DNA from: Phallusia fumigata | Taxonomy: Eukaryota; Chordata; Ascidiacea; Phlebobranchia; Ascidiidae | Assembly (NCBI GenBank): GCA_008931825.1 | Contig: QXVZ01010444.1 | Coordinates: 1-27,552, forward strand | Direction of reading: 5' to 3' | Length of the DNA: 27,552 nt | Shown: one piece after another, positions 9,501 through 25,746 of the stretch | How the letters are laid out: each line of letters begins with the position of its first letter | How positions within the stretch are numbered: the first letter of the stretch is position 1 | Translations under genes and position numbers: made by a program | The notes under the pieces: generated by a model | Seen by the model: the letters and a program-made list of their open reading frames with translations, nothing else | Database searches by the model: none | What the model was told of the DNA's origin: nothing

Positions 9501-12500
9501 TTATATTTTTGTAGACTAATCGCTCACTCGTTCAATTGACTAAGCTGTCAAAATTAGAAATTCCAGAAGAAGTCGCAGATATAATTGAACCAATAAAAGA
9601 CAATGATGCTGCTATCCGCAAGTAAGTTTTTAAATAAGCAGGTTTTATTGTGAAATCCATTGAAATTTTTACCTCTATTTTTTAGATACGGAATTGATTT
9701 TGCCACAGACATGTGCCGAACGCTTCTCAGCTCAGGAAAAGTAGATGGGCTTCACATGTACACCCTGAATCTAGAAACAGCAACGGTGCAGATTTTGAAA
9801 AATCTTGGTAAATTAAATTGGTTTCATATTACAAACAATATTGTGATGCAATTAACTTTATGATAATACAAATAATGTAAACAGATTATTTAAAGTAGTT
9901 TTTTTGCATTTCATGTTGAAGGTTTGTGGTGCACTGATGTTGCAAGGCCATTGCCTTGGAGAGCATCAGGCAAGCTGGAAAGAAAAACACATGAGGAGAT
10001 TCGACCAATATTTTGGGTGGATAGACCAAAAAGTTACATCCACAGAACCCAAGAGTGGGATGAATTTCCGAATGGAAGATGGTGCACAAATTAAAAAACT
10101 TTTAAAAACTGATATTCAGGCTAATAAAATGTTATAGAATAGACAAAAAATGTATTAAACTTTAAAATGTAGTCTTTTAGTTATTCCGTCTTTAGTGTTA
10201 CTCACTATAAAATGCTTTTTTAAGGGGTGATTCAGCTTCTCCAGCGTTTGGTGAATTGAAGAATTACCATCTTTTCTACCTCCGGTCAAGAACACCTATC
10301 ACTAAGCTAAAACAACAATGGGGTGAAGAGCTTAAAAGTGAAGAAAATGTCTATCAAGTTTTCGAGCACTTTATCACTGGAAAGAAAAACAAAAATGGGG
10401 TCCAAGTAAGTCATTGAATGCAATCAGTTAGTGAAGCTAGTAGGCCTGGATTTGCCTGGATTGTGAGATTGATTACTGTGACCAGGAATCTTCTTTTACC
10501 TGTCACATTGTTTGTGAGCAAAAAGTTATTGTGGCAGGTAAAAGATCTAATCAGAACCAACTGTTCTTTATCAGTGCAAGATCATGTTTCATTTTGAAAT
10601 ACTTCTGCAGTTTGCATAGTGTTTTGCAGCTACATTAATTGTTTTCTACAATAATATCTAAATGTTACGTAAGCAAATACAATAAACCTGATTCATATAA
10701 TATTATTAACAACCTTAGAGTAGAGGTTGGTGGATACCCTAAGGACAAGAAGTTTAAATGTAGTATTTTCCAATGAAATGACATCACTATTCTGCTGGTT
10801 CTAGCATATCTAACTATAGGCATGCTGTTACTAGGTAACTGAAACTCCATGGTGTGATGATGGACTTTCTTCTGAAACTGCTCTACTCAGCGAAACACTT
10901 GCCAAATACAATGCACTGGGTGTTCTGACAATTAACTCACAGCCAAATGTTAATGGTGTTCCTTCCACTCATCCTATATTTGGTTGGGGAGACAAGGGTG
11001 GCTATATCTACCAGAAGGTGGGTTATAAATGTTTAAGCATAAAAAANCCTCCGGTCAAGAACACCTATCACTAAGCTAAAACAACAATGGGGTGAAGAGC
11101 TTAAAAGTGAAGAAAATGTCTATCAAGTTTTCGAGCACTTTATCACTGGAAAGAAAAACAAAAATGGGGTCCAAGTAAGTCATTGAATGCAATCAGTTAG
11201 TGAAGCTAGTAGGCCTGGATTTGCCTGGATTGTGAGATTGATTACTGAGACCAGGAATCTTCTTTTACCTGCCACATTGTTTGTGAGCAAAAACTTAATG
11301 TGGCAGGTAAAAGATCTAATCAGAACCAACTGTTCTTTATCAGTGCAAGATCATGTTTCATTTTAAAATACTTCTGCAGTTTGTATAGTGTTTTGCAGCT
11401 GCATTAATTGTTTTCTAAAATAATATCTGAATGTTACGTAGGTAGATAAAATAAACCTGCTTCATAGATCATTATTAACAACCTTAGAGTAGAGGTTGGT
11501 GGATACCTTAAGGACAAGAAGTTTAAATGTAGTATTTTCCAATGAAATGACATCACTATTCTGCTGGTTCTAGCATATCTAACTATAGGCATGCTGTTAC
11601 TAGGTAACTGAAACTCCATGGTGTGATGATGGACTTTCTTCTGAAACTGCTCTACTCAGCGAAACACTTGCCAAATACAATGCACTGGGTGTTCTGACAA
11701 TTAACTCACAGCCAAATGTTAATGGTGTTCCTTCCACTCATCCTATATTTGGTTGGGGAGACAAGGGTGGCTATATCTACCAGAAGGTGGGTTATAAATG
11801 TTTAAGCATAAAAAACAACTTTCAGTTTACATGTTAATTCTCCTTTAAATTTGTGTTTTGATTTAAAATGATAAATTCTAAATCAAGATCATTTTTTTTT
11901 GTTTTGAATAATATCGTTTTTATACTGGAGCATAAATCAAAAACAAAATTTATCAAAAAGAACACCTTCTATCTTATATCTGTTTAAATAGTTATCTTTT
12001 TAAGATAAATATGTTATCTTTTTTTGCCAATTGGTTAGGGATACGTTAAATAGTTTTCCAGCTTAAATGTGTGTACATTTTGTTTCATCATCCTGGACAG
12101 GTGTTGGCAACAACAAACAAATCTTATAGGAATATGTGTTTGTTGTACAGGCGTATTTGGAGTTCTTTGTCAATGAAACATATGCACTGGCATTGAAGCA
12201 GGTTTTGTCAGAATACAATCCTCGTGTTTTGTATCACATCATCAATCGCTGTGGCGAGGAAGATTACACAAATGCTGATCGCAAAGTTCCAAATGCTGTT
12301 ACCTGGGGAATTTTCGGGGGCAAAGAAGTTATCCAACCTACTGTGGTTGATCCCATTAGCTTTAAAGTTTGGAAGGTAAACAAATGTAGGTTGAACATAA
12401 ATTTGCCGCTTGGCCTTATATAAGCTGAGGTTACAAGTAGAATTAAAAGAGACCAGATCAAGTACCAAGCACCAAATCCAAAGCTGTATAAAACCCTTGT

Positions 12501-13063
12501 AACTGCTCTTGGAAAACACATCATGTGTTTAGATTTTTGGTACACTATAATCTGCTACAAGTTTGTTGTACTGTTGTTTCTTTTTTGTTAAGTTAATCAA
12601 ATTTATAAGATTCAAAGGAAATGCAGTCTTTGATAGTCTTCTAAAAGCAACTAAACGTTTATATTGGTAAATAAATAGTAAATTTATTTAAAAAGGACTT
12701 GGCTAGAGTCATTACCGAATCCCGACCTTTGAAAGCCTTCAATTTACTAACCCGGTCTAGTTTCTGGATTGTTGTCCAAGTCATGTTTTTTTTTTACAGG
12801 ATGAAGCATTTGCACTGTGGTTGGAAAAGTGGGCAAAACTCTATGATGAGGAATCCTGTTCCAGGCAAATCATCGAAGATATTGCAAGCAACTACTACCT
12901 AGTGAACTTGGTTGACAACGATTACCCAAATGAAAATATCTTGTGGGATGTGCTGGATAAAATGTTACATGTGGCTTGTACAATGAAAGACAAAAATGAA
13001 AATGCTGTTTCACATGTTGTAGAAAAGGCCCTGAATGGTCAAAGTAATGCAATTGTTGCCTAA
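6501..13063 (+). CDS. MTHFR: Methylenetetrahydrofolate reductase (MTHFR)
   Basis: Reduces 5,10-methylene-THF to 5-methyl-THF with NAD(P)H and FAD in the cytosol, supplying methyl groups for methionine synthesis. Eleven coding exons: 6501-6655, 7594-7832, 7899-8009, 8086-8279, 9515-9621, 9686-9807, 9922-10081, 10225-10405, 10835-11017 (or its assembly duplicate 11604-11786), 12151-12375 and 12800-13063. Phases agree throughout and give 646 residues (human 656). Landmarks: SLEFFPPRT with the catalytic Glu at about residue 35; [35 protein letters not shown] with the Ala equivalent to human Ala222 at about 195; then the SAM-binding regulatory domain ([41 protein letters not shown]). The start is the first ATG after an in-frame TAG. 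The Ser-rich N-terminal tail of the human enzyme is absent. Intron 3 is GC-AG. Single-N haplotype duplications lie in introns 1 and 4 and across exons 8-9. Confidence 0.96.
6655..7154. repeat. Direct duplication in MTHFR intron 1 across a single N
   Basis: Copy A 6655-6911 and copy B 6913-7154 are separated only by an N at 6912. Both run from GGTAAGATACAAAAAAGG to ACACTAAAAGTAGT. Copy B differs by scattered substitutions and lacks a 15-base stretch present in A. Copy A includes the true exon 1 donor. This looks like two alleles placed in tandem by the assembly. Confidence 0.85.
8010..8085 (+). other. MTHFR: GC-AG intron in MTHFR (intron 3)
   Basis: The exon 3 boundary is GCAG|GCAAGTA. The family sequence CVAGYP is restored only if the donor is the GC at 8010-8011 and the acceptor the AG at 8084-8085. 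The nearby GT (in AAGTAT) would break the frame. Apart from the C, the donor is near-perfect consensus, as is usual for GC donors. Confidence 0.85.
8298..8757. repeat. Direct duplication in MTHFR intron 4 across a single N
   Basis: Copy A 8298-8527 and copy B 8529-8757 flank the N at 8528 and both end in AAGGCTTGCAGTTT. They differ by a few substitutions and one base of length. Each contains the left end of the hAT-like element and its flanking CAAACTAC. This is best explained as two haplotypes joined. Confidence 0.85.
8637..9446. mobile_element. Non-autonomous hAT-like element, about 794 bp, in MTHFR intron 4
   Basis: The element at 8645-9438 has terminal inverted repeats CATAGGCGCCGA (perfect over 12 bases between the left end in copy B and the right end) and a perfect 8-bp target duplication CAAACTAC (8637-8644 and 9439-9446). 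A second left end at 8414, with the same CAAACTAC before it, belongs to the duplicated haplotype copy. Near the right end there is a GGGTATGCC / GGCATACCC palindrome. No transposase domain is recognisable; the longest open frame inside (8819-9121) shows nothing I know. Confidence 0.85.
10279..11815. repeat. 768-bp direct duplication spanning MTHFR exon 8 (part) to exon 9, across a single N
   Basis: Copy A 10279-11046 and copy B 11048-11815 have equal length and are separated only by an N at 11047. The duplicate carries the 3' part of exon 8 (11048-11174) without its acceptor, plus a complete exon 9 (11604-11786). As far as I can compare by eye, exon bases are identical and differences fall in the introns, which is the pattern of two alleles. 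Exon 9 is 183 bases in phase 0, so a naive gene model could include it twice in frame. Confidence 0.88.
10493..10544. repeat. Inverted repeat in MTHFR intron 8
   Basis: Arms CTTTTACCTGTCACA (10493-10507) and TGTGGCAGGTAAAAG (10530-10544) can form a hairpin. In the second haplotype copy (about 11262-11313) the arms match over 17 bases. It may be a small foldback element remnant. Confidence 0.6.
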
Positions 13064-13240
13064 ATTGCCGTATGCTTGCCAGACGCTCTTTGGATTACCT
13101 TAGTTCCTAACTGTATCCTTTTTTCGTACACGTAATGCCCATTGTTGCACAACAATTGAAGCTTATGAACAAATACAATCTGTTGCCATTTGTAAATAGA
13201 TTGAACCGATGTTACACTTCTGTTTGAAACAGTGTATTGT

Positions 13241-13246
13241 AATAAA
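13241..13246 (+). terminator. MTHFR: Poly(A) signal AATAAA of MTHFR
   Basis: AATAAA lies about 180 bases after the MTHFR stop codon, in the interval between it and the convergent ERICH2-like gene. Confidence 0.6.
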
Positions 13247-13426
13247 CACAATCCTAAAACATAAATCGTAAAAAAATATAGTATGGTAAAATTGCTAGAA
13301 TTTAACAAACAAGAAAAGGAACAAAATCGCAGGAACTCTGGAACTTTTCAGTCACTGTTGCTTGTTTTTATCAACAGAAAAAAAGGAATGGGTAAAATTA
13401 TTTGGCTACAATGATTTTCTGTTGCA

Positions 13427-14281
13427 CTATGGCTTCCAGATCCTTTGGTCATGAAGAAAAACAAGTCTATTAGGTAAATGCTGTGTCCTATCTTCTTCAT
13501 CCTCACTACTAGAATCACTTTCATCATCATCGTTGTCTTCATTCTCCTCCTGATCCTCATTTTCACTGCTGTCACTGGACTCTTCCTCAGACGATTCTTC
13601 AATTTCAGCCAATTCCTTTTCAACCTTAAATTGGTGAAGAATATAAAAAGTACCGTGGTGTTTTTATAAAAACAAGAATTGTACCTGGATTTTTTCTTCA
13701 ATTAATGGACCAAAGCGCAAAGCCTCCGGGTTGTCAGGTTCATATATTAAGATCATTTTGCATAGTTTTGCTGCATCATCCCAGTGTCCTGTTCTGGACA
13801 CATCAACATTAAGTTATTTCCAATTCTTACCCCCAAAACAAAATTGCAATGGTTTTGGGGAAGTACTACATAGTGGTGATGAAGTTTTATACAAAAAAAT
13901 CTGCTTGCCACATTGCATACAGCTTAAAGTCGTACCTAACATATTGAAGAAACTCAGAAAGCAACTCAATTGGAGCACGAATGGGTTCCTCATCAGATGA
14001 TTCATCATCAGTGTCGCTTACATCACTATCACTTTCTGTCTCTGCCTCTGTAGTTGCAGATATCCCATTCTGCTTAGCCTAGAACAAAACAAACACATAT
14101 AGTAGCACAATGCAAATTAAGTCTCATTAGACTAAACAAAACATACCAGATCAGGTTCGCCATGGTTTGGTTCATGTTGATTTGGGTTCTTCGATGTTGA
14201 AAGTTCTTTCAACTTTGTAAGCATGTGATTGTATCGCGTGTCTTTTGAAGTGCCTTCACCATCTCTTGAGTCAACAGACAT
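13427..14281 (-). CDS. ERICH2: ERICH2-like glutamate-rich protein
   Basis: Four coding exons on the minus strand: 14281-14147, 14078-13936, 13793-13685 and 13624-13427, with phases 0, 2, 0, giving 194 residues. Residues 1-45 are polar (MSVDSRDGEGTSK). Exon 2 has an acidic Ser/Asp/Glu stretch followed by APIELLSEFLQYV, and exon 3 continues HWDDAAKLCKMILIYEPDNP. This helical block of about 45 residues is what I recall as the conserved core of vertebrate glutamate-rich protein 2, and it resembles a TPR-like helix pair. Exon 4 is a run of Glu/Asp/Ser, then LPNRLVFLHDQRIWKP and stop. It is convergent with MTHFR. The molecular function of ERICH2 is not established to my knowledge. The exon structure is strong; the family name is from memory of the core motif. 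Confidence 0.75.
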
Positions 14282-15906
14282 ATCATTTAGTCATTTGTAA
14301 CACAGTATGTCGCCCTAATTTGGTTACAACAATCTAAACATTCTGTGGAAACCCTGCACGAAAAAAGAGTGTTTTTTCATTTATTGTTTAACATTTAAAT
14401 ATCAGAGGAGACTGGGGATAGCTCAGATAGCATGCTGGTGCAAATATTTATTTCAAAACAAAAACAACTAAAAACAAACTATTCATATTTTGTTCTGCGG
14501 TATGTCACACACATATGGTTCTTGTTTACAACTAAAAAACAAACTGCTCATAGTTTGTTCTGTGGTACATCACACATGTGTGGTTCTTGTTTACACTGAA
14601 GTATTAGGTTCCGAGGTAACTCAGATGCCATGTCATCATTTGGCATATCCCTGGCCCAAACCTCAAGTAATGAAAAAACAAAGACTAGGCAAAAATCCCT
14701 GCTCAAAACTACAATAGGCATGTAAAAGTTTTGCTTACAACTGCAGCCAAAAAAGCTAACTGTGACTCATGACCTTGCATGAAAAACATAAAAATGAGAA
14801 AGTTATGAAAACAATTCTATCATGTGCTAAAATCAAAACATGATGTTACATTACGATGAGTTTTAATGACAAGTTTAAAACTACCTTAAGTTAAAAAATA
14901 TTACAGTTTTATCGAATTGCATTGTTTATGAACGGATAAAATGTATCGTGGCTTGTGATTTAAAAATTATTGCACATCAACACAAAAACGAAGAAAACTG
15001 AAACAGCGTCGCTTCGTGCCTTGGAAACTCAAAAAATACCCACAACGGTTCAATCAGTTGTTAACACATGCCTTTCAATGTCTTTTTACCTCAGCCTTAT
15101 GTAATATCGGTAGTAGTATCTATGCCTAAGCGAATGTCTGGTGTTGTTTTGCGTGTCGTATTTTTATAACTTTGATTCTTGGCGCTTCGGAACAGTCAGG
15201 CAGCAACTAGATAACTGGTAAAAGGCAATTTCAAAGGGAATAAAAATTTATGCAACGATAAACCTAGCGGAAATACAATATTTTAAACAGGCATCCAACG
15301 CGAGAAGCGAAGCCAGGCGATATTTATGATACAAATAAGACATGCAAAAGCATCAAAACGACAACATAAATAAGAACAGGCGTGCCTGGATCGCAATGAC
15401 TAAAACAGAGCGCAGCCTACAACAAGTTCAATAATTGTTCGAAAACGATGACACAAAATTGAATTGGACAAAATCATGGAGAAAAATGGACAAGAAACAA
15501 AGGTCTGAGCATAGTGAACATATCATGGACTTTATTACAAAGAGTGTTCTTCCGATCCGGATTACAGCGATGTGATTGAACCGTAGTTTTTAAACTCACA
15601 TGCGATCAAAAAACTTGCAATGAAACAAATTACAAATACTGAAACAAGGTAATGAAACCGCACGCAGATTTATGCGAAAATACAAAAACGCCAAAAATGT
15701 CAAATTTACGAGCAAAATTTACACGCAACCGGCAAATGTGTCATGGATGAGCGCGTTTGCCGATTTTGGGGTTCAAAAAGCTTTAATCAGGGGCACTTGT
15801 CCTCAATCAACCGGTAAGTTGCTTCGAGGTTTTCACTTGCTGTCACAATCGTTTTGGTGGTAACGAGGGAAGGTTTTTCATTTTTTGTTGCTGAGATTCA
15901 ATCGCC
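14282..15906. other. Divergent intergenic region between ERICH2-like gene and ATP5F1A
   Basis: About 1.6 kb holding the 5' flanks of both genes. It contains a two-copy tandem repeat at 14465-14593. Just before the ATP5F1A start codon is a pyrimidine-rich stretch ending in TTGCTGAG, which could be an acceptor for an untranslated or spliced leader. I see no further exon that I can support. Confidence 0.45.
14465..14593. repeat. Two-copy tandem repeat, unit about 64 bp
   Basis: Copies 14465-14528 and 14529-14593 both run from CAACTAAAAA(A)CAAACT to TGGTTCTTGTTTA and differ by about ten substitutions and a one-base indel. It lies upstream of the ERICH2-like gene and has no coding meaning that I can see. 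Confidence 0.75.
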
Positions 15907-21580
<5,674 letters not shown>

Positions 21581-21794
21581 GCGAAACAAAAGTTGTTATT
21601 TATTAATTTCAAAAGTCTACCACCGACTGTTCCTGCAAGTTTGGTTTCTTTTTCGACCAATCTCCTGTTGAAAATTCATTGTGGCTTTGACCCAAACTAC
21701 CCTATGTCTTGTGTTCCTCTGTTAGCGTTTATTTCGAAAGTTCTAGTAAATGCTGTGCCATCATCCCTGGTCGCTATTTCAGTAAGATTAAGAA

Positions 21795-21800
21795 AATAAA
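21795..21800 (+). terminator. ATP5F1A: Poly(A) signal AATAAA of ATP5F1A
   Basis: AATAAA lies about 215 bases after the stop codon and is followed by GT-containing sequence, a normal 3' end arrangement. Confidence 0.6.
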
Positions 21801-21899
21801 TGTAAGGTCGTTTGAAGTATGGCGTTTGCAGTTGTTTTAAGGCAAAACACCAGCCGGAAGTATGGCGCACAAAGACCAAAATCGAATTGAAGTAACGCC

Positions 21900-21915
21900 C
21901 GGGGTTCGAACCCCG
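21900..21915. other. tRNA T-arm / B-box-like palindrome
   Basis: CGGGGTTCGAACCCCG is a perfect 5-bp stem with a TTCGAA loop, matching a tRNA T arm or polymerase III B box. I could not complete a cloverleaf: no A box or pairing acceptor stem is visible on either strand. It is more likely a tRNA-derived SINE fragment or a tRNA pseudogene than a working tRNA. Confidence 0.35.
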
Positions 21916-22167
21916 TAACAAAACAACTTAACCGATATCTAGTGCATAAATGTTTCTCGAAATTGAGTTTGACAAACTAGATGTGAGAGCTGTCTACACT
22001 TTGTCAAAGGCGGGCAAACGCAATTTTCTTAGTTAATAAAGTGGTCCGGCTTCGGCAGTTACTGATTTATCGTATGTCAACTTATTTGGTAGTAGTTGTG
22101 GAAGAAGTTTAACGGTTCTTGTAAATTTAATTCGAGAAACTCCATTGCATGAAACACGGTGGACGTA

Positions 22168-23665
22168 TTTTTTTTTTCTTTTTTTTTTTTTTTTTTCATT
22201 GCGCACAAAAAACACATGGAAAAAGAGACGATTATAGCGAACAAACAAACACAAATAGCCATAGGCATTAACGCAAGTGAGCATTCCACTTCAGCTTATA
22301 TTTCCACAAGGTACCATTGTTTGGAGAAACATTTTTTATCGCACTTGCAGAATTTTATTTCATAAACGAACATTCTTACCATTGGCTTCAGTTTTTTAAT
22401 CTTACATTTATAAATAACAAATCTGGCGATCAAAAGCAAGCAATTCATCAAATTTAAAAACATTTTTCAAAACATTCATTGTGGATTCCAAACAGTTTAA
22501 TACTATTATTAAGCAATGGCGTAGCCAGCCCAAATTTTTGAGGGGGGCCAAGTAACCCAACTTAATGTAAAGCTTAGNGTAAAGCTTGGGGATTTTTGTC
22601 AGGAGTAGCCCTACTTCTATGTACAATTGTAAAATTTGGGAAAGGCCATGGCCCCTTTCGCCCCCCTTGGCTACGCCCCTGTTATTAACGACGATTTGGC
22701 GGCACAAAACAGTGTCCATTCGGGCACCTACATTTTCCCAGTACACCTGGACATAAATACAATCACAAAATAAGTGGTACATGTTTTCTTTGGGGACACC
22801 GCAAAAAGTGCACACATCAGCATCCGCAACCCCGAAGCCTTAAAGCCTATCGTTTAGGGCAATAGCTTTCAAATTAAATTTTATTTGGAAGGAGCGCAGT
22901 TTAGTTTCAAATGTGCAGTCGTATACGTTTTTATAAATATCTGACCAGTTTAAGGGTGTCCGTTTTTTGAATTAGTTCCCATTTTTGTTGTTTTTTGATC
23001 GGCTGCTGTTTGTTGGGGGAAGCAAAGAACTCGTATGCATTTTTGGTTGTGGATAAATTGTCATGTCCCGTCATTATTTTATCAATGGCTGTTTCTCTGT
23101 CTGGTTTGTCAGGTGAGTAAGTTTCCCAGGTAGTTGGAATTGCCGCAATAAGGCACTGGTAGTTTGCGTGGTTTTGACTGTTGTTTATCAACATATATCT
23201 ACTTTTTGCAGAGGTTTTCAAAGCTACAATAGTCCAAATTGTTGTCTATAATTTGTTGGTACTTTAGTATACCAGCGTTAATAAAATTTTCGTAGGCTAT
23301 TGGTTTCCGTTTGAATAATACTTTGTTGTTTAACCAAACACTGTAGTTATATACTTCGTTCTGCTGCCAAATTTGGGTTACACATACTTTCCATAAATCA
23401 ATCGATGACCAAAATGTCGAGAGGGGCGTTAATATAGTAACCTCCTTGTGCGAAAGTTTTAAATTAGTGGCTACAATACAAATCCTTCTGCTTAGTGGGG
23501 TAATTTTAGTTTCAAATGTTTTTCTATCCAGGAGAAACGTATTGATTTTGCGTAGGCTTCCAAGTGTATCATTTCCAAGCCACCCTCCTCTATTTTATAA
23601 CACAGTATTTTTCTACTTACCCTCTCCCAGTCAGGGCCCAATAGAAACGTTAATATTTTAAGAGA
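22168..23665 (-). mobile_element. 5'-truncated, inactivated L1/Tx1-type LINE with poly(A) tail
   Basis: Read on the minus strand, from about 23665 there is the C-terminal part of a non-LTR retrotransposon ORF2. It runs from a post-RT block (EEGGLEMIHLEAYAKSIRFS) through DLWKVCVTQIW, FETKLRSFQIKFNLKAIALN and the zinc-knuckle-like CTFCGVPKENMYHLFCDC, to ARFVIYKCKIKKLKP. These blocks lie in different frames with internal stops, so the copy is dead. The reverse transcriptase catalytic region is missing because of 5' truncation. An A-rich tail (T run on + at 22168-22196) marks the 3' end. A MITE is nested at 22514-22681. I found no clear target-site duplication. Confidence 0.85.
22506..22689. mobile_element. 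MITE with GGCGTAGCCA inverted ends nested in the LINE
   Basis: The element at 22514-22681 begins CAATGGCGTAGCCA and ends, read inverted, CAGGGGCGTAGCCA. It is flanked by TTATTAAG and TTATTAAC (7 of 8 bases match), which fits hAT-type integration. Removing it with one target copy restores the LINE reading frame from RQIVVNN into SIKLFGIHNE, so it inserted after the LINE. An N at 22578 lies inside it, with about ten bases repeated on each side. Confidence 0.8.
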
Positions 23666-24441
23666 GTCACATTATTGCAACACGCCGTGCAACCCAAACC
23701 AGGTCGCCTGTCTCTTCCACAATATTCTAGAATAAAGCTAGCACCTGAAATAAACCGCTCCCTTTCCGGCCACACGTTATTCGTGCTAAAAACTTAGACT
23801 AGGTGCCAGCAAGATAGACCAGCTGGGCTGCGACACTTGGTCAGACGACTGTAAATAATTAGAGTAGGTAAAGTCTTGAGTGAGTAGAAAATACTCAGCG
23901 TTATTGTGGTGTAAGTTACTCAGAAAGCCTAACATATAACCAAAATTACTCGCATTTATTTAAAGTAATCAGAGCTCGTGTGTGTTAAGACCACGGGGAC
24001 GACGCTCGCGTATGGCGGTGTGCAGACACTGATCGCCCTAGGGTAGCCTGGACTTAAGTCAAGCAATCAACTTATAAGTCAGAACATAAGCGATGAAAAG
24101 GCTGGTAATTGCAATTAAATACTGAAAATATTCCTAGATGCTGAAATTCCAATAAACCAACGATGGAACAATCGAAATCAACGTGTGATTTGGAATCCGG
24201 GAGATTCACATCCGAGGTTCTCAAGACAGCAGTCAGGATTACTAGCACTTTACAACACCACATACTAATTAAACTCACGCGCACCCTAGACACTCCAACC
24301 TATGGTGGCACGACAAGTTCATGTTTCAATACATTTTGTGAGTTTTGCGACCTTTGTGCACAAAACAGTGACGTCATTACCTTGAGACGCGATGTCATTA
24401 AGATTGGGAAATAATTTGTAAACTGGCAAACTGCGTTTAAA
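23666..24441. other. Intergenic, no gene seen
   Basis: About 780 bases between the LINE 5' truncation point and the N at 24442. Open frames on both strands are short and show no recognisable domain or convincing splice signals. A CRE-like GTGACGTCAT is near 24369 but has no gene context. Confidence 0.45.
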
Positions 24442-24442
24442 N

Positions 24443-24690
24443 ATTTTTCAAAATATTCATTGTGGATTCCAAACAGTACAATACTATTATTAGGCAATGG
24501 CGTAGCCAGCCCAAATTTTTGTGGGGGGCCAAGTAACTAAACTTAATTTAAAGCTTAGGGATTTTTGTCAGAAGAAGCCTACTTCTATGTACAATTTTGA
24601 AATTTTGAAAAGGCCATGGCCCCTTTGTCCAAATTGTTGTCGAAAAGGCCATGGCCCAGATAGTCCAAATTGTTGTCTATAATCTGTGGT
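24443..24690 (-). repeat. Second, rearranged copy of LINE 3' segment plus MITE
   Basis: 24443-24627 matches 22462-22655, including the LINE sequence (LFGIHNE on the minus strand) and the same MITE at the same insertion point. The following bases then jump to a match with about 23229 (TAGTCCAAATTGTTGTCTAT). The middle of the LINE and the MITE right end are missing. It begins exactly after the N at 24442, so it may be an alternative haplotype or a mis-joined contig rather than an independent insertion. Confidence 0.7.
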
Positions 24691-25746
24691 ACTTTTCAAA
24701 ATTTCAAACCATCACAAGAAAGTGTGAAACACACAATAGTATGTTGAGTAAAAAATCATTTTCTAAATAAATCAAATAAATAACAAACTTTGATTTCAGG
24801 ACTGTTGCAAAATATTTGTGGACTGGCACAGGTTTGTGGAAAAGCAGTTGGATACAAAAGTTCATGTGACAACAAGTTTTCAATCGACACAAGCACAAAT
24901 AATCACACATCATGTATTTGTGAATACATTAAAAACTTCTACATAAAACAGTAACAATGGCTTTATAAGCATTGAATGAATAAATTTAGAAATTCTAGAC
25001 ACAGAGTTGACTTGATAAAAATCTCTGACAAAACAAAAACAAGTGCAAAAACAAAAATGACAAAAATAGTTGAACTGAAATTGTAAAAAATGCAAGTCAT
25101 AATTATTTTGTCTCGGTTTGAAATTTTGTAAATGTGTTGCGTTGAATGCTGAGTCATTGTCAGGGCAACCACTTACACAATAAAACTACAAATGAAGAAA
25201 ACGTGAATTTAGTCAGAAGTAATTAATGTACAATGTCGGGTGAGTTGTGTTTTTTCATGTTAACTTTCCTGACAGTAAAAAGTTGCATTGGGAAAAAATC
25301 AGTGATAAAAATAAGTTGAAGAATTGTACGAGGCTAATTTGCATACAATGTTGGGGGACAAAATATAAGGTAAAAGTTTGCATTTAAGTAACCATGACAA
25401 CATCATGTGGAAACAAAATACAACCAACACATAAGAAAAAATTTAAAAAAAAAACATTAAGTGCAATAATTGGTTAAAACTCTAAAAATTTAAAACAAAT
25501 TTGCATCACTTGGATTTTACACTTGTGGTATTAAGTAAGTAAAACTGGAATTCACGATTTAATTTTTAAGAGAAACTAAACACATAAAAATTTTCTTGTC
25601 AATAAATGCTCACAGACAGTTTGGTTGTGTTTGTGTAAGAAATAAGAATTGTTTTCAACATTGATTAATTCATTGCAGTCATCCATGATAAAGCAAAATA
25701 AACATGACTCTGCAATTTACCAATATAGTGCAACTGCTTACAAGAA
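24691..25746. other. AT-rich region downstream of the LRR gene, no gene seen
   Basis: About 1 kb of AT-rich sequence. Its right part presumably holds the 3' UTR of the minus-strand LRR gene; a possible minus-strand ATTAAA (TTTAAT on +) is near 25558. No coding exon is supported. Confidence 0.4.

Noticed and set aside
11604-11786. Genuine tandem duplication of MTHFR exon 9
   Set aside because: The copy starts at a single N mid-exon 8, lacks the exon 8 acceptor and differs only in introns, so haplotype mis-joining is the simpler explanation.
13478-13669. Hydrophobic plus-strand open frame with runs of Ile, Phe and Val
   Set aside because: It is the antisense shadow of the acidic exon 4 of the ERICH2-like gene (GAT/GAA repeats read in reverse).
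24163-24414. 83-codon open frame with several cysteines
   Set aside because: No recognisable domain and no splice signals; it is in an intergenic stretch next to an assembly N.
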